Shown: piece after piece, positions 1 to 11,301 of the stretch
Layout: the number at the start of each line of letters is the position of its first letter
Position numbering within the stretch: the stretch's first letter is position 1
Assembly: GCA_027596075.1 (NCBI GenBank)
Contig: JADGJC010000084.1
Span: forward strand, 63,215 to 127,214
Direction of reading: 5' to 3'
Length of the DNA stretch: 64,000 nucleotides
From: Rhizophlyctis rosea
Lineage: Eukaryota > Chytridiomycota > Chytridiomycetes > Rhizophlyctidales > Rhizophlyctidaceae
Position numbers and translations under genes: made by a program
The notes under the pieces: model-generated
What the model was told of the DNA's origin: nothing
Databases searched by the model: none
Seen by the model: only the letters and a program-made list of their open reading frames with translations

Positions 1-1884
1 AATGGGTATACAGGCGATCAACATTCCGAGAGGTGCCCAGGACTCGCCATTGCTAAGGCCGGAGAAATAACAGGCATTTGCAACGATGGAGGAGAGGAAT
101 GCCATAGTGAAGAATGCGACTCGGAAGTTGTTTACACGCGGGTTGAAGTAGGGTTGGTAATATATGTGGATGAGCGTGATGATGAAGAGGCAGATGAGGT
201 CGACCACCAGTTGGCCTTCGGTGTTGCCAAAATAGCCGACGAAGACAAGTACTGTCTGTGAAGAAAGTGGGTGAGCTCCTATTTCTACGTTGCACTGCCC
301 GATTCCGATTCCTCATACCCTCAAAAGGAAGTAGACAAGATCAACTCGTCCAGTCGCTTTTGCAATGGGATTCCTATACTCACACCAAAAATTATTTTCA
401 GCTTGACAAACTAAAAAACCCAACACACTCTATTTCATGACACCACCCACCGATAATCCGGCTTCGGCACCACAAACACCAAATTGATCAAAGCCCCCAA
501 TGGTATCATGATGACGATTCCCAGTATACCGAGAATCGACATCGCCATGTCTGTGTTTGCCCAACACTCTTGATCGGGAAAATGGTCTAGAACATTGTTG
601 CCGTTATCATCGGTGGTGCAGACAATAGGTAGCGTGAATATGCCCAAGAAGTCCATGAAGAAGACTGTTGTCAAGACGGAGAAGAGCGTGCGGAGAACTA
701 AGAGAGGCCATATCCACTGGATATTGAATATGTCGGAAAGTTAGTATGAGAGGGAATAGTGGGAAGGATGATGGATGGGCATACTTTGAAAGTTCCCCTG
801 ATTGTACGGTAGAAGAGACGTGACTTTGGTGGTCTTTGTGAAGTCTGTAAGGCAAGGAAGGACTTACCGCTTTAGCGATATGGCCGCGAAGAGTGTAAGC
901 GCAATCTATGATGAGGTGAACCAAACCACAGTCAGATGGCGCCCTTTGTTCATGACCCCCTTCGGCACCACCTCATGCCGTGAAGACAATCAATCTTTGC
1001 TCACCGTCAGCATCAGGGTGGCAAAAGCTATCCAAAACACAATGGTGTACGCTAAGAAGTTCCCATAAGTTGCACTAATGTACGAGAACGCATATGACAT
1101 CCCGCCTGGAATATGAGGCACGACACTGGGGCTCCAGCTGTTTTTGGTAATACATCAGACAACCTGCTGTTAGGATATCGAACAAACTTTTATGCTCAAG
1201 AGTGAAGTACCCTTCACCTGACAGATAGCAATTGCGTTTGCTGGTTGATGAAGAGGTGGTCAGTTCCTGTCCTTTCCACAAAAGTAAGCAACAATGAAAT
1301 ATGTGCCCCTACCTCGATTGTGAACAAGATGTATGTTACTAGCGAAGGATATTGCGTATCCTTGCACATCGTGTAGAGAAGGGAGAATGTTGCCTGTGGT
1401 TTCCATGATTTTCCCTAGACGTTACGTTGTGACCACGCAAAAAACCATCCGTTAATCTCTCACCTTCTCTACAGCAGACTGCTGAAGGCCAAGGCCGTCC
1501 AACATGCCAAATGACGCCATGGCATCAATGAAATCGTCTATGCGAAATTTTCAAAAGACAAGATGAGATACGAATGCGCACAAATCAGGGGGAGTGACGG
1601 ATCATGAAATACGAGGAAGGTGGAGCCTGGAGATGATTATCTTACCCACAGTTTTGAGAAATGCTTGTATTTATGTTGTGGGTGCAACCGTCCCAAATGG
1701 TAACAGGTACTGGTACGGCTGGGCGCGAGCACCACATTTGGTACAGCCTTTGGTGATCGATCAGGTTTTCAGGGTGGTGATGGACGGAGGTCAATTGCGC
1801 TTACCCTTTAAATTGGGGGACATCAGGGTTGTGATGACATGTATCCCATTCAAAAGGTCGCTCATGAATATGAAAGCGATATCA
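1..1884 (-). CDS. multi-pass membrane protein, TmcB-like N-terminal region (partial)
   Basis: Several minus-strand exons join into a hydrophobic multi-pass protein that runs off the left edge. From upstream to downstream, recognisable exons include the segment FIDAMASFGMLDGLGLQQ (about 1.52 kb), ATFSLLYTMCKDTQ (about 1.36 kb), WSPSVVPHIPGGM plus a membrane helix (about 1.08 kb), IALTLFAAISLKR (about 0.88 kb), and a long exon at 450-720. The long exon has a helix, a Cys-containing loop ending in QECW, and another helix. The last visible exon (1-285) has two more helices with YYQPYFNPRVNNFR between them. Introns have GT/AG ends. The alternating helices, the C...ECW loop and the loop spacing resemble, from memory, the N-terminal region of TmcB-like proteins of chytrids and ciliates; the usual cytosolic sensor region would lie beyond the window. 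The start is uncertain (an ATG at 1884 is one candidate). Function is not known. Confidence 0.5.
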
Positions 1885-2300
1885 TGGGACATCTTAAAAC
1901 TGGATGGGATGACCACGCGGAGCTCTGAATCACACGTTTGTTTGGATGTATGTGATTTCATAATACAATGATGGGATGAACATCATCGGGAGACCCTTTT
2001 TCGAAGATTGTCCGGATGACCAAGATCCCAAAGCGGTTCTTCGTAGTGGATGACCCTGTGATTGACTTCGGAGCATTATGTGGTTTTTGAGTTATTATAA
2101 AGCAATCGGACCGAAGGAATAAAAACGATCAATCTGTTTGGCGTTCAGGGGGTTAATCTATCGACCAGCCAATCAGAATGCGCCACCTGGACTGACTTCC
2201 TTCATCTGTCCATTGCCCACATGTTATTCTCAGTGCAAATTTGACAATCTCACCCGTCCTCCAGTATCAAGTTATATTGTCATTCTTGCTTCCTAACCAC

Positions 2301-3707
2301 CTACAATCTCGGCAACAGCTCCCCTTCTCGCTTCACTGCACCACGATACTCATCCTTCAACCGGCTTACCAATTGCTCTACACTCGGTATATCCTGGATA
2401 TTGACAGTTCCTTGCCCGGCTGCAGTCAATCATTGTATGTATGAGAAGATGTGCTTAGGAATTATCAATAGAACCACTCAGTGCCTTACCTGACCATACA
2501 TCGCGCCATGCCTTGTGATGCGCTTGTGAGGCGTCTACGAAGATGGAGGAAGAATATTACGCTCCAAGTGGACGACTTTTCATGATTCTTCTCTCTCACC
2601 TAGCTTGCCAAAGTCCTCTTCACCTTGGTGCTCCAACTTATCTGGATCCCACCCTACCGCCTTGATGCTATCTCGCAAGAAATTGGCGTGCACGCCACTG
2701 TAATAGTTCCCTCGTTCAGCATCAAGAATGAGATGCACGAAGGGTCAAATGCACCTGCCTAATCTTATCAGTGTACACTGTCGGCAGATATGTAGGCGGT
2801 GGTCCTTCCTTGCTGCTAACTAGCATACTTTTGTACCCTTCTGGCGCTTCACTCTCTTGTGTGGCAATGAACCTCGTGCCCATGTAAGCTAAATCAGCGC
2901 CCAGCACCTGAGCGGCGCGAATGGCGCGACCATCTGACAGGGAGCCGGCCAAACAAATCACGCCGGGAAAGAAAAAGCGCAATTTCGGGAGGAGAGCAAA
3001 GGGAGACATTGTCCCAGCGTGACCACCTGCTCCGGCGCATATTGCAATGAGCCCATCTACACCAGCCTTCAAAGCACCATGACATGAGTTGGTTGCCCAT
3101 TCCTTTCGGCTCATTTGAACAAGCAGGCACCATCGTACCGTACCGCGGCCGCTTTCCTAGCATGCCTCTCATTGGTAATGTCATGGAATACGAGGCCTCC
3201 ATATGAATGCACTTCATCAATCACTTCTTTCACCGCGCCTAAAGATGTTATCACGACAGGAACCTGGATGGGGTGCATGAGCCAGATGATTGCTCCTGCC
3301 ATAGCTGATTTCCGCTCAATCAACCTTATGCTTGATAACCCTCTTAAGGTTCTCCTCCAGCCGCTTATTTGACTTGTGCACAATTAGGTTCACCGCATAG
3401 GGAGCGGGAAGAGGGGTTCGAGCTGGGTTTGCAAGATGGGCCTCTTTCGCCTTATGTAGCGCGTCTTTGATTTCGTCCAGCCACGAATCCAGGATGTCAT
3501 CGTTACGGGCGTTCAAGGCCGGGAACGAGCCTATGATTCCTATGGGTGTGAAGTCGTGTCAGTAGTTTGAACATGGCTTGGAGAGTGGGTTATTCGTGAG
3601 TAAGCACCCTGTTTGCAGGCCGCGATCGTCAGACGCGTCCCCGAGACAAGAAACATCGGCGCGGCTATTGCCGGAAGTGCTAAAGAGCGAATGAGGTTGG
3701 ATGCCAT
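2301..3707 (-). CDS. nitronate monooxygenase / 2-nitropropane dioxygenase family
   Basis: FMN-dependent TIM-barrel enzyme of the NMO family, which oxidises alkyl nitronates. Exon 1 (from ATG 3707; 3755 is an alternative) gives LALPAIAAPMFLVSG, the usual P-x-x-x-APM start. Exon 2 (3539-3325) holds YAVNLIVHKSNKRLEENL. Exon 3 starts at 3263 with VPVVITSLGAVKEVIDEVHS and HDITNERHARKAA. The next exon has the phosphate-binding stretch AGVDGLIAICAGAGGHAGT, then ADLAYMGTRFIAT. The 3' exons encode SGVHANFLRDSIKAVGWDP, a tail typical of this family, and end at TAG 2301. The join between TDKI and SGVHANF works only with a GC-AG intron (donor ag|gcaggt). Family length and motif order are complete. The exact substrate cannot be read from the sequence. 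Confidence 0.88.
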
Positions 3708-4180
3708 TCCTCCCACTTGGTGCAGTGGCACTCTAGTAGTTGGTGTATCAAGCAAGTATATATGGGAGTGGGTAACCAGTGCGTACTTTCACACGCAGTC
3801 TATTTTTGAGATGGGAAGGAAGTGGAGCAACACCCACCGACTGGGTGGGAGCTCATCCTAGCTAAAATGCAGCTGCTTGCAGCTATCCTGTGCATCAGCT
3901 TGCTTACATCAGCGTGTGAGTGGGAATCCCTCTCAAAAGTCCCCGAACCAGGCCATGTGAGAATGTGAAAGGTATTCATATGGAAATCTTGCGCATCATG
4001 TTGCTCATTTGAATATCGCATAGTAAATCATGCATTGAACTTTTTTTTGTGATGCTCGCTGTGTCTCCGTCTCATCCAAGTTAAAAAGCTGCCCACCAGT
4101 GGGATTCTTTGAACCGACTTTTACTGCATTTTTTCGCCCACATCCTCAGAGTACCAACTTTTTGAAAACATCAACTCACA
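3708..4180. other. divergent intergenic region, 473 bp
   Basis: Lies between the divergent start codons of the nitronate monooxygenase gene and the membrane-anchored protein at 4181. It presumably holds both promoters. Short ORFs on both strands show no coding character. No TATA box or other motif is called. Confidence 0.4.
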
Positions 4181-5177
4181 ATGGATACCAAGTCTACCTT
4201 TGAACTTGAGTACTCTTCCACGGCAGAGGTTCTGCCCCTGCACAAAGACGACCTCCAACCCCCGCCAAAATACACACCAAGCATTCCCTCGCCATCATCA
4301 TCCCAGCTGCGCATTATCGGATGCATCTTCCTGGCCACGATCCTCGGCTTTATAGCCGGCATGGCTCTACCCCGACCAGTCTTTGACGCAACAGCCTGGA
4401 GCATCAGCCCCTTCCTCAGAGATGTGCGAATCACTGGTGTCGCACCTTTCCTCCCTGACGGTCATCCATTGGTGGTGGTCGTGACAAATGGAGAGGGCGA
4501 AGGCGACCATGTGCCGGGTGTTGGAGAAGCAATGGTAAGCTCGTCCATGGAAATGCAGTTTCGGTCTAATGACGGCACAAGTACTGACTATCTTGTTACC
4601 TTCCTTTTATTGGGATTTCAGACTGGTACGACCCTCGGCGGCTGGGCATCGCAAGTCGCAGAACCTTTCGGTTCCCACGCTCAAATCGCCTCCATTCGTA
4701 AGTCCCAACTGATATTGCCACGCTGAACCCTAGTCTAATCCTCAATATCAATGGCATCCACAACCAGATGACAAAATACTTCCATCCTTCCCACGCCCAA
4801 GCCTGGTGTTGGTCGCCATTCACCCACCAACGACCTCCTCCGCTCCGCCAATCACCCAATTCGCACAGTCCGCCTCCAATGCCCACTATGTCCACCGCAT
4901 CGTTCAAGCAACCTTGCGCGTCAAACAATACTACGAGTCGCATTCATTGGACAACCCAGCAATTGTCATTGTTACACCCTCCTTGCAGGACAGTGAGGAC
5001 ACAGTGGCCGTCGAGCTGCACCAAGCGTGCAAGGGGTTGGCAAACGAGTTGGAGGTTGGGGTGATGTCGGTGGATGATGTGGGAGGTTTGGAGGAAGTGC
5101 TAAAAGAGGAGGCTGGGGAGGGGTTACCGCCTTTCGAGCATGTGCAAAAGAATGTTAGAATTGGGGTTGTGCATTGA
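4181..5177 (+). CDS. uncharacterised single-pass membrane-anchored protein
   Basis: Three exons join cleanly. Exon 1 is 4181-4534, intron 4535-4621 (gtaagc...cag); exon 2 is 4622-4697, intron 4698-4767 (gtaagt...cag); exon 3 is 4768-5177, stop TGA. The roughly 40-residue N-terminus is polar and Pro-rich (QPPPKYTPSIPSPSS). It is followed by one hydrophobic segment, CIFLATILGFIAGMALP, and then a soluble C-terminal domain with two beta-like hydrophobic strands (LVLVAIHPP; AIVIVTPSLQDSED) and an acidic helical end. The topology suggests a type II or tail-facing membrane protein with one folded domain. I do not recognise the family. It is convergent with the next gene; only 96 bp separate the two stops. 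Confidence 0.75.
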
Positions 5178-5273
5178 TGGCTCTGTCGTACTTTCTGATA
5201 TGGCGGACGGAGGCGTGCGGGGAAGGTGTGAACTTATGTATTACGTCGGAGGGTATAAAGTAATTGTATTCAT

Positions 5274-6391
5274 CTACATCGAGTAAATATTACAAATCTT
5301 CATTATCATTTTGTTTGCTCTCATATCTGGTGGCACTACAATGAACAAATTGTCGTGAATCGGGAGAATGTTCCAACGTGTAACATACCGCTTCTCCTCC
5401 TCCCAATATTCCTCAAACCCTACGAGTCGACACGTATCCTCAAATTTCAAAATTCTACCATCAATTCCTGCTGCATCCCCTTTCTTCAAACACTCCAACA
5501 CCTCCATCATTCCCTTCATCGCTGCACTGAGCAGCGTCAACGGGTACGCTGCCAGAACATAGCCAATCTCACGCAACTCCTTCGCCGGCATAATCGGCGT
5601 CTTGCCATGCTCCAGCATGTTGGCCATCTTGGGGCCATCTACTTGGGAGCAGTACAAACGCATTTCCTCAACAGAGAGGGGTGCTTCGAGGAATGTCATG
5701 TCCGCTCCGAGGCGGCGGAACTCCTTGCAGCGGGCAATTGCTTCATCTAAAGCGATGATACGGGCATCCGTTCTGGCTAGAATGAAAATGTCGGTGCCAG
5801 AGGTGCGCGCATCGACGGCGGCTCTTATCCTTGGAACTGTGTCACTCCGCTGGCCCACATGTTATTGAGCAAAGACAGGCACTAACCTGGTGTAAGCTTC
5901 CTCCCGCGAGACCACATTCTTATTTTTGGTGTGTCCACACTTTTTGGGAGATGTTTGATCCTCTAGCATTATGCCGGCACACCCAGCCCTTGCATATCCC
6001 TCAACCGTACGCTTTAGGTTCATCGCATTGCCATATCCGGTATCGCCGTCCGCTATGAGCGGTATGGAAATGACATTCGTTATTGAAGCAGCTTGCACTA
6101 CCTCCAGTTCAAGTATCAGTCACTGTCGGACTCTTGGTACCTATGGAATCACGCGAACTTTACCATCTCTCCATATGAGAGGTATCCTGTATCAGGGTAT
6201 CCTCTAGACGCAGAGGTTGTATATCCGGACATGAAGGTCAGTGGGAAGCCAGCATTTTGAATCAGCCTTGCAGACAAGGGATCGAAGCAACATGGCATCG
6301 TTATGCAAGACCCATCCCGCTCTGCCGCATTCAGCAGTTCTCGCAAAGCGGTTGCCTGACGGTTTGGGTATTTGCAAGGAGGAGTAGCCAT
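5274..6391 (-). CDS. isocitrate lyase/PEP mutase superfamily enzyme (C-C lyase or hydrolase type)
   Basis: Exons 6391-6165, 6101-5887 and 5829-5274. The first intron begins gtaaag, the second gttagt. The protein is an alpha/beta-barrel of the ICL/PEPM superfamily (Pfam PEP_mutase class). Visible signatures are the substrate-loop stretch MSGYTTSASRGYPDTGYLS, the Mg-binding DGDTGYGNAMN and IMLEDQ. The active-site loop KKCGH carries the catalytic Cys seen in lyases and hydrolases (2-methylisocitrate lyase, oxaloacetate hydrolase) rather than in true mutases. Further on come ILARTDAR, ADMTFLEAP and a C-terminal helix ending VGFEEYWEEEKRY. The last 30 or so residues after KRYVT may be a read-through of a missed intron. 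The specific substrate is not determinable. A 5' exon at 6705-6518 spliced onto ATALRELL is an alternative N-terminus. Confidence 0.85.
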
Positions 6392-6788
6392 TCCAGCGAA
6401 GTTGCAATACCCTATGTCTGTTGCGGAGCTTTACCAACTTTGCAAGATTACAACTTCAAGATTGAGAGGAAAATATTTGTTCCGTCATCCGTTCTTGTTT
6501 ACATCACCTGGGTGGCTTGACGTTGGCTCGGAAGTCTGTCACCCGGCGCGGAACAACTTCTGCTCACGAGACCCTCCGTCACCATCTTCAGATTCTTCAC
6601 CCACCCTTCACCGTCATCAATCCCTACGCGAAGTGCCGTTCGCTTGGCCGAGAGGACAATATACGGATTGTCATATAGTACACTGACCAGTCGGTCCAGT
6701 TGCATAAGTCTTTAGTTTACGCGACCTGCTTTAACTGCACTTCCCGTGTTGTCGACGTTGCCGGCTGGCAAATTGTCAACCGACCTCC
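6392..6788. other. divergent intergenic region, about 400 bp
   Basis: Separates the PEP-mutase-family gene (minus) from the RING-CH gene (plus). A 68-codon minus ORF at 6499-6705 ends in a possible donor (cag|gtgatg) and could be an upstream exon of the PEP-mutase-family gene. Otherwise nothing is supported. Confidence 0.35.
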
Positions 6789-8411
6789 ATGTCATATAAC
6801 TCTCTCCCCGGCTCCTTTCCCGCCGTCCACTCCACTCCTGTCAGCGCCCTTTCATCCGTTGGGTCAAGTCAGTCCAACGCTGTCATAGACCCACCCGGCC
6901 GCGTCTCTCCCATGGCGTGGGAAGACTCAACGGGAGATGAGCGACGTTGCTGGATTTGCTTCGTGGAGGAATGTGAAGAAGGAACGGCGGGTATTCGGAA
7001 GAAGGAGTGGGTGAAGCCTTGTAAATGCAAGAACTCGTTGAAGGTATGCACAATGCCGTGCAAGTCATGGCAGGTCACAGCTCCGTGTCTAAGTTCTGTT
7101 TTGTAGTATGCCCACCAGGAGTGTCTGTTGAAGTGGTAGGATTTCCCCTGATGCCTTATCAACTATACGGCACTTACCAAAGCGCTATACCAGGATCGCC
7201 GAAAAGGAAGGGCCCATCAATGCCGCCGTCAAATGTCCTGCATGTGGTCACATCTATAACATTGAAGAGTATGTGACCTGTGTTACCTGTATTTCAATGT
7301 CAAAACTCTGATGAAACTCACTTTCAGATCAACAGATTGGGTTTTTACCATCTTGCATTTTGCCGATAAGGTGAGTGATGCGGGTCATTCAGGTCAGATG
7401 TGCGATTGCTAACATCATCACCAGTCAATGCAGAGTGCGGTGCCATACATTACATTGGCTGGAGCGTCCATGGCCTTTTACGTGGTTTCCACCACGTTCG
7501 GAGGTGCATAAGATTTGCCGTTGAATCATGCGTGTGCAAACATCCCTAAAACAATCCGCAGCCTACACCGTTATGACCATCTGCGGTCCGGACGAAGGAG
7601 AGAGAATCTTGAGCGAACATAATTGGGGATGGAGGACCTGGGTAAGGTCACCACGGATGTCACTTGTAGCCCTACTGATGGGCACGAGAAAGATTTGACT
7701 TACACGCACGATCAATCTTTAGATTGGACTTCCTCTAATACCAATGGTCCTTGTCTGCTCACGGTTCACATTCGCCGATGCGGCCCTCCCCATCCTTCCC
7801 ATCCTCGTGCTCGGTGGGGAAAATATGAAGCTACGATTTCCCCCATCACCGGCACTGACGGTTTGTCTGTTGCCATGGACGAGGTATGTTTCAACAATTT
7901 GGATAAGATGTCAATCAAGCGACGGTGGCTTAAATCGATTTCCCTTACTTCATAAGGATCCTTTACACACAAGCATGGTCATATCTACAACCACTACTCA
8001 CGAAGGACCGCTCAACAACCGGGCAACTCGAACGGGGCCAGGCAGCCGGCAACATTCCGAATCGGGGAAGAGATGAGGAGCAGGGTTTTGCAATTAGTAG
8101 GCGGGACGGACAAAGGCTTATAATAGAGTCTCTGTTATTGCCAGGTAAAGTCAAGTTTCGTAAACAATATCTTTTTTCAGTTCATGTCTAATGCATCCAT
8201 GTCACTGCTCACAGCCATCTCCGCGGTGGCAGGCAGCATCCTCGGCCAAATCCCTTGGGTACGAAATAGGGTACCCGACACGTTTCACCGTAACATTTTG
8301 GGGGGTTGCTTATGCGTGGTGATGAAGGATCTCGTCGGAGCCGTATATGGAAGGCATCAAAAAAGTCGTAAGCGGACACGTAAGGTGCGGGATTATCATG
8401 GTCCTAGGTAG
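6789..8411 (+). CDS. MARCH5-like RING-CH membrane E3 ubiquitin ligase
   Basis: About nine exons. The RING-CH zinc finger is split over the first three. Exon 1 has RRCWICFVEE and the pair CKCK, exon 2 (7108-7136) has YAHQECLLKW, and exon 3 has KCPACGHIYNIE. This gives the C4-H-C3 arrangement (C-x2-C...C-x-C...H-x2-C...C-x2-C) of membrane-associated RING-CH ligases. Downstream exons encode hydrophobic segments (AVPYITLAGASMAFYVVSTTFG; LIPMVLVCSRF). The last part, SLLTAISAVAGSILGQIPW followed by HRNILGGCLCVVMKD, resembles the MARCH5 C-terminal membrane half. MARCH5 acts in the mitochondrial outer membrane on fission and quality-control proteins; that role is inferred. The final splice (near 8140-8183) does not keep frame with the obvious donor ccag|gtaaag; a donor at aaa|gtcaag would. 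Confidence 0.82.
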
Positions 8412-8637
8412 GATTCGCCATGCAGCGTTATCAGATCAATACTATGAATCCAAGTTCGAGGTGTTCATATTTCAACGGGCTTTCATATTGCTTATTTGAT
8501 GCTTGCTAAGTTGGTGTTATTATGCTTGCTACGACTAGGGCAAACCTACGCAAACAAACTCACTAACAACCTACATACGCTTTTGCTAATCGAACTTCCT
8601 ACACCCGTCTTACTGATCAAACTCCAAGTCTCCGATG

Positions 8638-10170
8638 CTATGCATTGATCAACACATGCATCAAAATCCCAGCCGCTACACCAACATTCAGCGATTCCAC
8701 TGTGATGGGACTATCCTCATGTCCAGACGTCGTCCCATTGAATCCATCAATGATTAAATGCTCGTTACACTGCTTGGATACCGGTGAGCGTAAACCGGTA
8801 CCCTCAGATCCAAGAACGAGAATTGTCGGCGCAGTAACGAGGCGGATGCGGTGTGATCCCTCTGTCAGACACATGAGCGATCAGGAAAGATACCAGGGAT
8901 TGACATATGGAAAGTGGATCGAGGCGCTCCTTCCCTTCAGTTCCACACGCAAATCGAAGAACAGACTCACCATCCTCTGGTCGCATCCATCTTTCAATAC
9001 TAATCTTCCTCTTCGCGTCCGCTGCCAGATCCGTCCCAAAGACGAACCAACCTGCTTTCTTTGATTCTTCTAGAAACTTTGTGAGACTGGGTGTCGTGTA
9101 GAGGTTCGTCATTGTTTCCAGGGCGCCAGCGGAGGCTTTGGAGGCTGTTGGAGAGAGTGGGGAGCTGTAGTTGATTGAAAAGGGTTGATGGGAAAGTTTG
9201 TGAGGAATACAGAAAAGACGGATGAGGAGGCACTGAGAAGAAGATGCTTACGTTTTGCGTTCTGTCAGGACAACGCCGTCAAGATCGAAGAAATGAGCGA
9301 TGCGGAGGATCGCACCGAGGTTCTGTGGGTCGACGACTTGGTCCAGTGCTGCAGTAGGATGTTTCTCAGTGCCGCCGCTATCAAGACGATGACCGTTTGC
9401 TCTGTCTGATGTACCTAACCAAATGGGGTGATGCCTCCTACTATCTCGATTCGAAAATGGTATTTCTACATCGCCCCGTTGCCCGTCGGCTGTGTATCTT
9501 GGGTTTCATGAAAATGCTATCAGTTGTTCAGGACTGGGAAGTGTCCGATATTTTTGTGCCACTAACTCACCCAAGCTGCAAGACTCACCGCTCGCCAGCG
9601 CTTTCTTCGTATGGTAGGAATTGTCCTAAGGATCGTATTGATTGGGACTTCAATACTGTTGCTTCGAGCACGAGGCCCTAGCCAACGCAATGTTGTTAGT
9701 TTCAATTGGCTAGCGTAGCCGCGCTCAAGGTTGGCCACCCCAAAGGCGTAACACACCTGGTGAGGTCGCCCATCGCTCAGTCTATCCAACTGACTGGTCG
9801 ACACCTGTTTCACCTCCACACCGCGCCGCTGTGCGATCTGTACTGCCTTTTCCACCAAAGTGGTGGGCGCCAAGTCCGTGTCACTAAAGTTCAGACTAGC
9901 ACTGCTACCGCGCTTTCTGGAAGGGTCCCTCTCTACTAGGTCTGAGGCATGGTCTAGGGAACGGACGTAGAGACGTTTCGGGCGACGTTTGGTTGCTAGG
10001 AGGGCGGGGAGGACAACTGAGGCACCGTAAAGGGTGTCAAATTGAGGTGCAGATGGTGAGCGGAAAGCATAAGTTCTTTTTTGAAGGCTTGGGAAGGTGC
10101 GGGGGAAAGGTGACCGGAAAGCAAGACAAAGAGATTGGGGCAAGCGGGATGATCCTATAGGACAGGCCAT
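8638..10170 (-). CDS. MRM1: mitochondrial 21S rRNA 2'-O-ribose methyltransferase (SpoU/TrmH family)
   Basis: A SPOUT methyltransferase that uses SAM to methylate a guanosine of the mitochondrial large rRNA. Exon 1 (from 10170) begins with an Arg/Ser-rich, acid-poor leader that fits a mitochondrial presequence, then the substrate-binding domain with DTLYGASVVLPALLATKR. Exon 2 starts GLVLEATVLK after RPHQ. The next exon has the SpoU motif 1 stretch LDQVVDPQNLGAILRIAHFF. Then come SPTASKASAGALE, motif 2 (ILVLGSEGTGLR) and motif 3 (ITVESLNVGVAAGILMHVL), ending at 8638. All three knot motifs are intact with the catalytic Arg, Glu and Asn in place. Product assignment rests on the order of motifs and the presequence-like start. 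Convergent with the MARCH5-like gene (226 bp between stops). Confidence 0.9.
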
Positions 10171-10523
10171 AGCAACAGAACGGTAGTAGAACCTCGTCTA
10201 TGCTTCACAACGACGGTGCGTAATATGTAATCGTCGCCGATTTTAGATTCCGTTCACCCAGGATGACTGGGGGTTGTAGGATTCAAAAATAGATTATCGA
10301 TTTAGCCAGATTTAGCATTTCCTGGTTTGTTGTTGGGGTCATTCGTCCGATCGTGTCCGAAATCCGAGAACTAAGAATTTTGAACACTGGCATTCCAATT
10401 CCAGTGAAATTCAACGAGCCCGTCTCTCTACATTGGAAGCATACCAAAGCACTCCTCTTCTACCTGAGCCCACCGCATCGAAGTGGACTTTCGAGCAGTT
10501 TGTAAAATCATTTTTCTCTTACA
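10171..10523. other. intergenic region, 353 bp
   Basis: Lies upstream of MRM1 (minus) and downstream of the Cys-rich unknown gene (minus). I see no feature beyond a presumed MRM1 promoter. Confidence 0.35.
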
Positions 10524-11151
10524 CTAGCTTGTCATCAGGTGCCTACACCAGCGTATGTTGCACCTGCGTGTCGGCGAGTACGCAGACCGAGCCTTGAGGC
10601 ACTTGGGCGAGTAAATACCGCACATGCTCAAATTCGGATGAACTGCAAAGCGGTCTGTCGCTTCATTATCATACCCTGCACACCTTTCGCACTTTTCGCA
10701 ATGAGCACCGTCCTTGTCAAGTCAGTGAAAGACCAGCGAACGAATGAAAACTCAATGGCACAAGTTTGCTTACATAATTGTGCGGCACAGTGACAACCCA
10801 CCCTTCCTTTGAATCTGGGCAGTGTCTGTTGAGAGTAACAGTAAGGAAGGACCCTTCTGTATCATCGATCCCATGATCTTTGATCCATGTTCCGTTCCGG
10901 AGCTCAATGGCTCATACCACGCGACCAAAACGCACGCTGCCATGTCCGGACCCCTGAATCGAGCTCCATTTTTGGAAAGTCTGGAATAGTGAAAAATTGT
11001 CCGGGAGAAGATGACCGATATCCGCAGGTTTCAGACCGTCAGGCCTCTCGGATCGAAAGGCTAGCCACACACCCTTGGAAGAACCTGCTACCGCGCCCCT
11101 GTCACCATCAAAATTTCGCAGGGGCGTGACCCTCTTCATGGTTTGAACCAC
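10524..11151 (-). CDS. uncharacterised Cys-rich protein with one in-frame TGA
   Basis: Coding-like minus-strand sequence with two exons, 11151-10773 and 10712-10524, separated by a 60-nt gtaagc...aag intron in phase 0. The first exon holds SSKGVWLAFRSERPDG and LLPDNFSLFQTFQKW. An in-frame TGA at 10914-10912 is followed in the same frame by ELRNGTWIKDHGIDDTEG and KEGWVVTVPHNY. The second exon starts DGAHCEKCERCAGYD and has nine Cys in about 62 residues. Frame continuity on both sides of the stop and the clean splice argue for one gene. The TGA lies inside a 15-nt gt...ag stretch (10917-10903) whose removal would restore the frame, but so would a single substitution. An upstream in-frame segment (to 11364) is separated by another TGA at 11169-11167. 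The family is not recognised; it may be a pseudogene. Confidence 0.45.
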
Positions 11152-11301
11152 TAGCCTCCGATCTCCTCACGTTTTTTGGACGATAGTTGGTGTAAGGAGG
11201 TGTCGCTGGTCGTCTTCACGAACTTTCCCCTCGACTTTTGGCGTAATAAAGTTGGCAGGCCACCTCACGTATCGGCAGCAGAGTGTTTGCACCAGCTCGT
11301 C

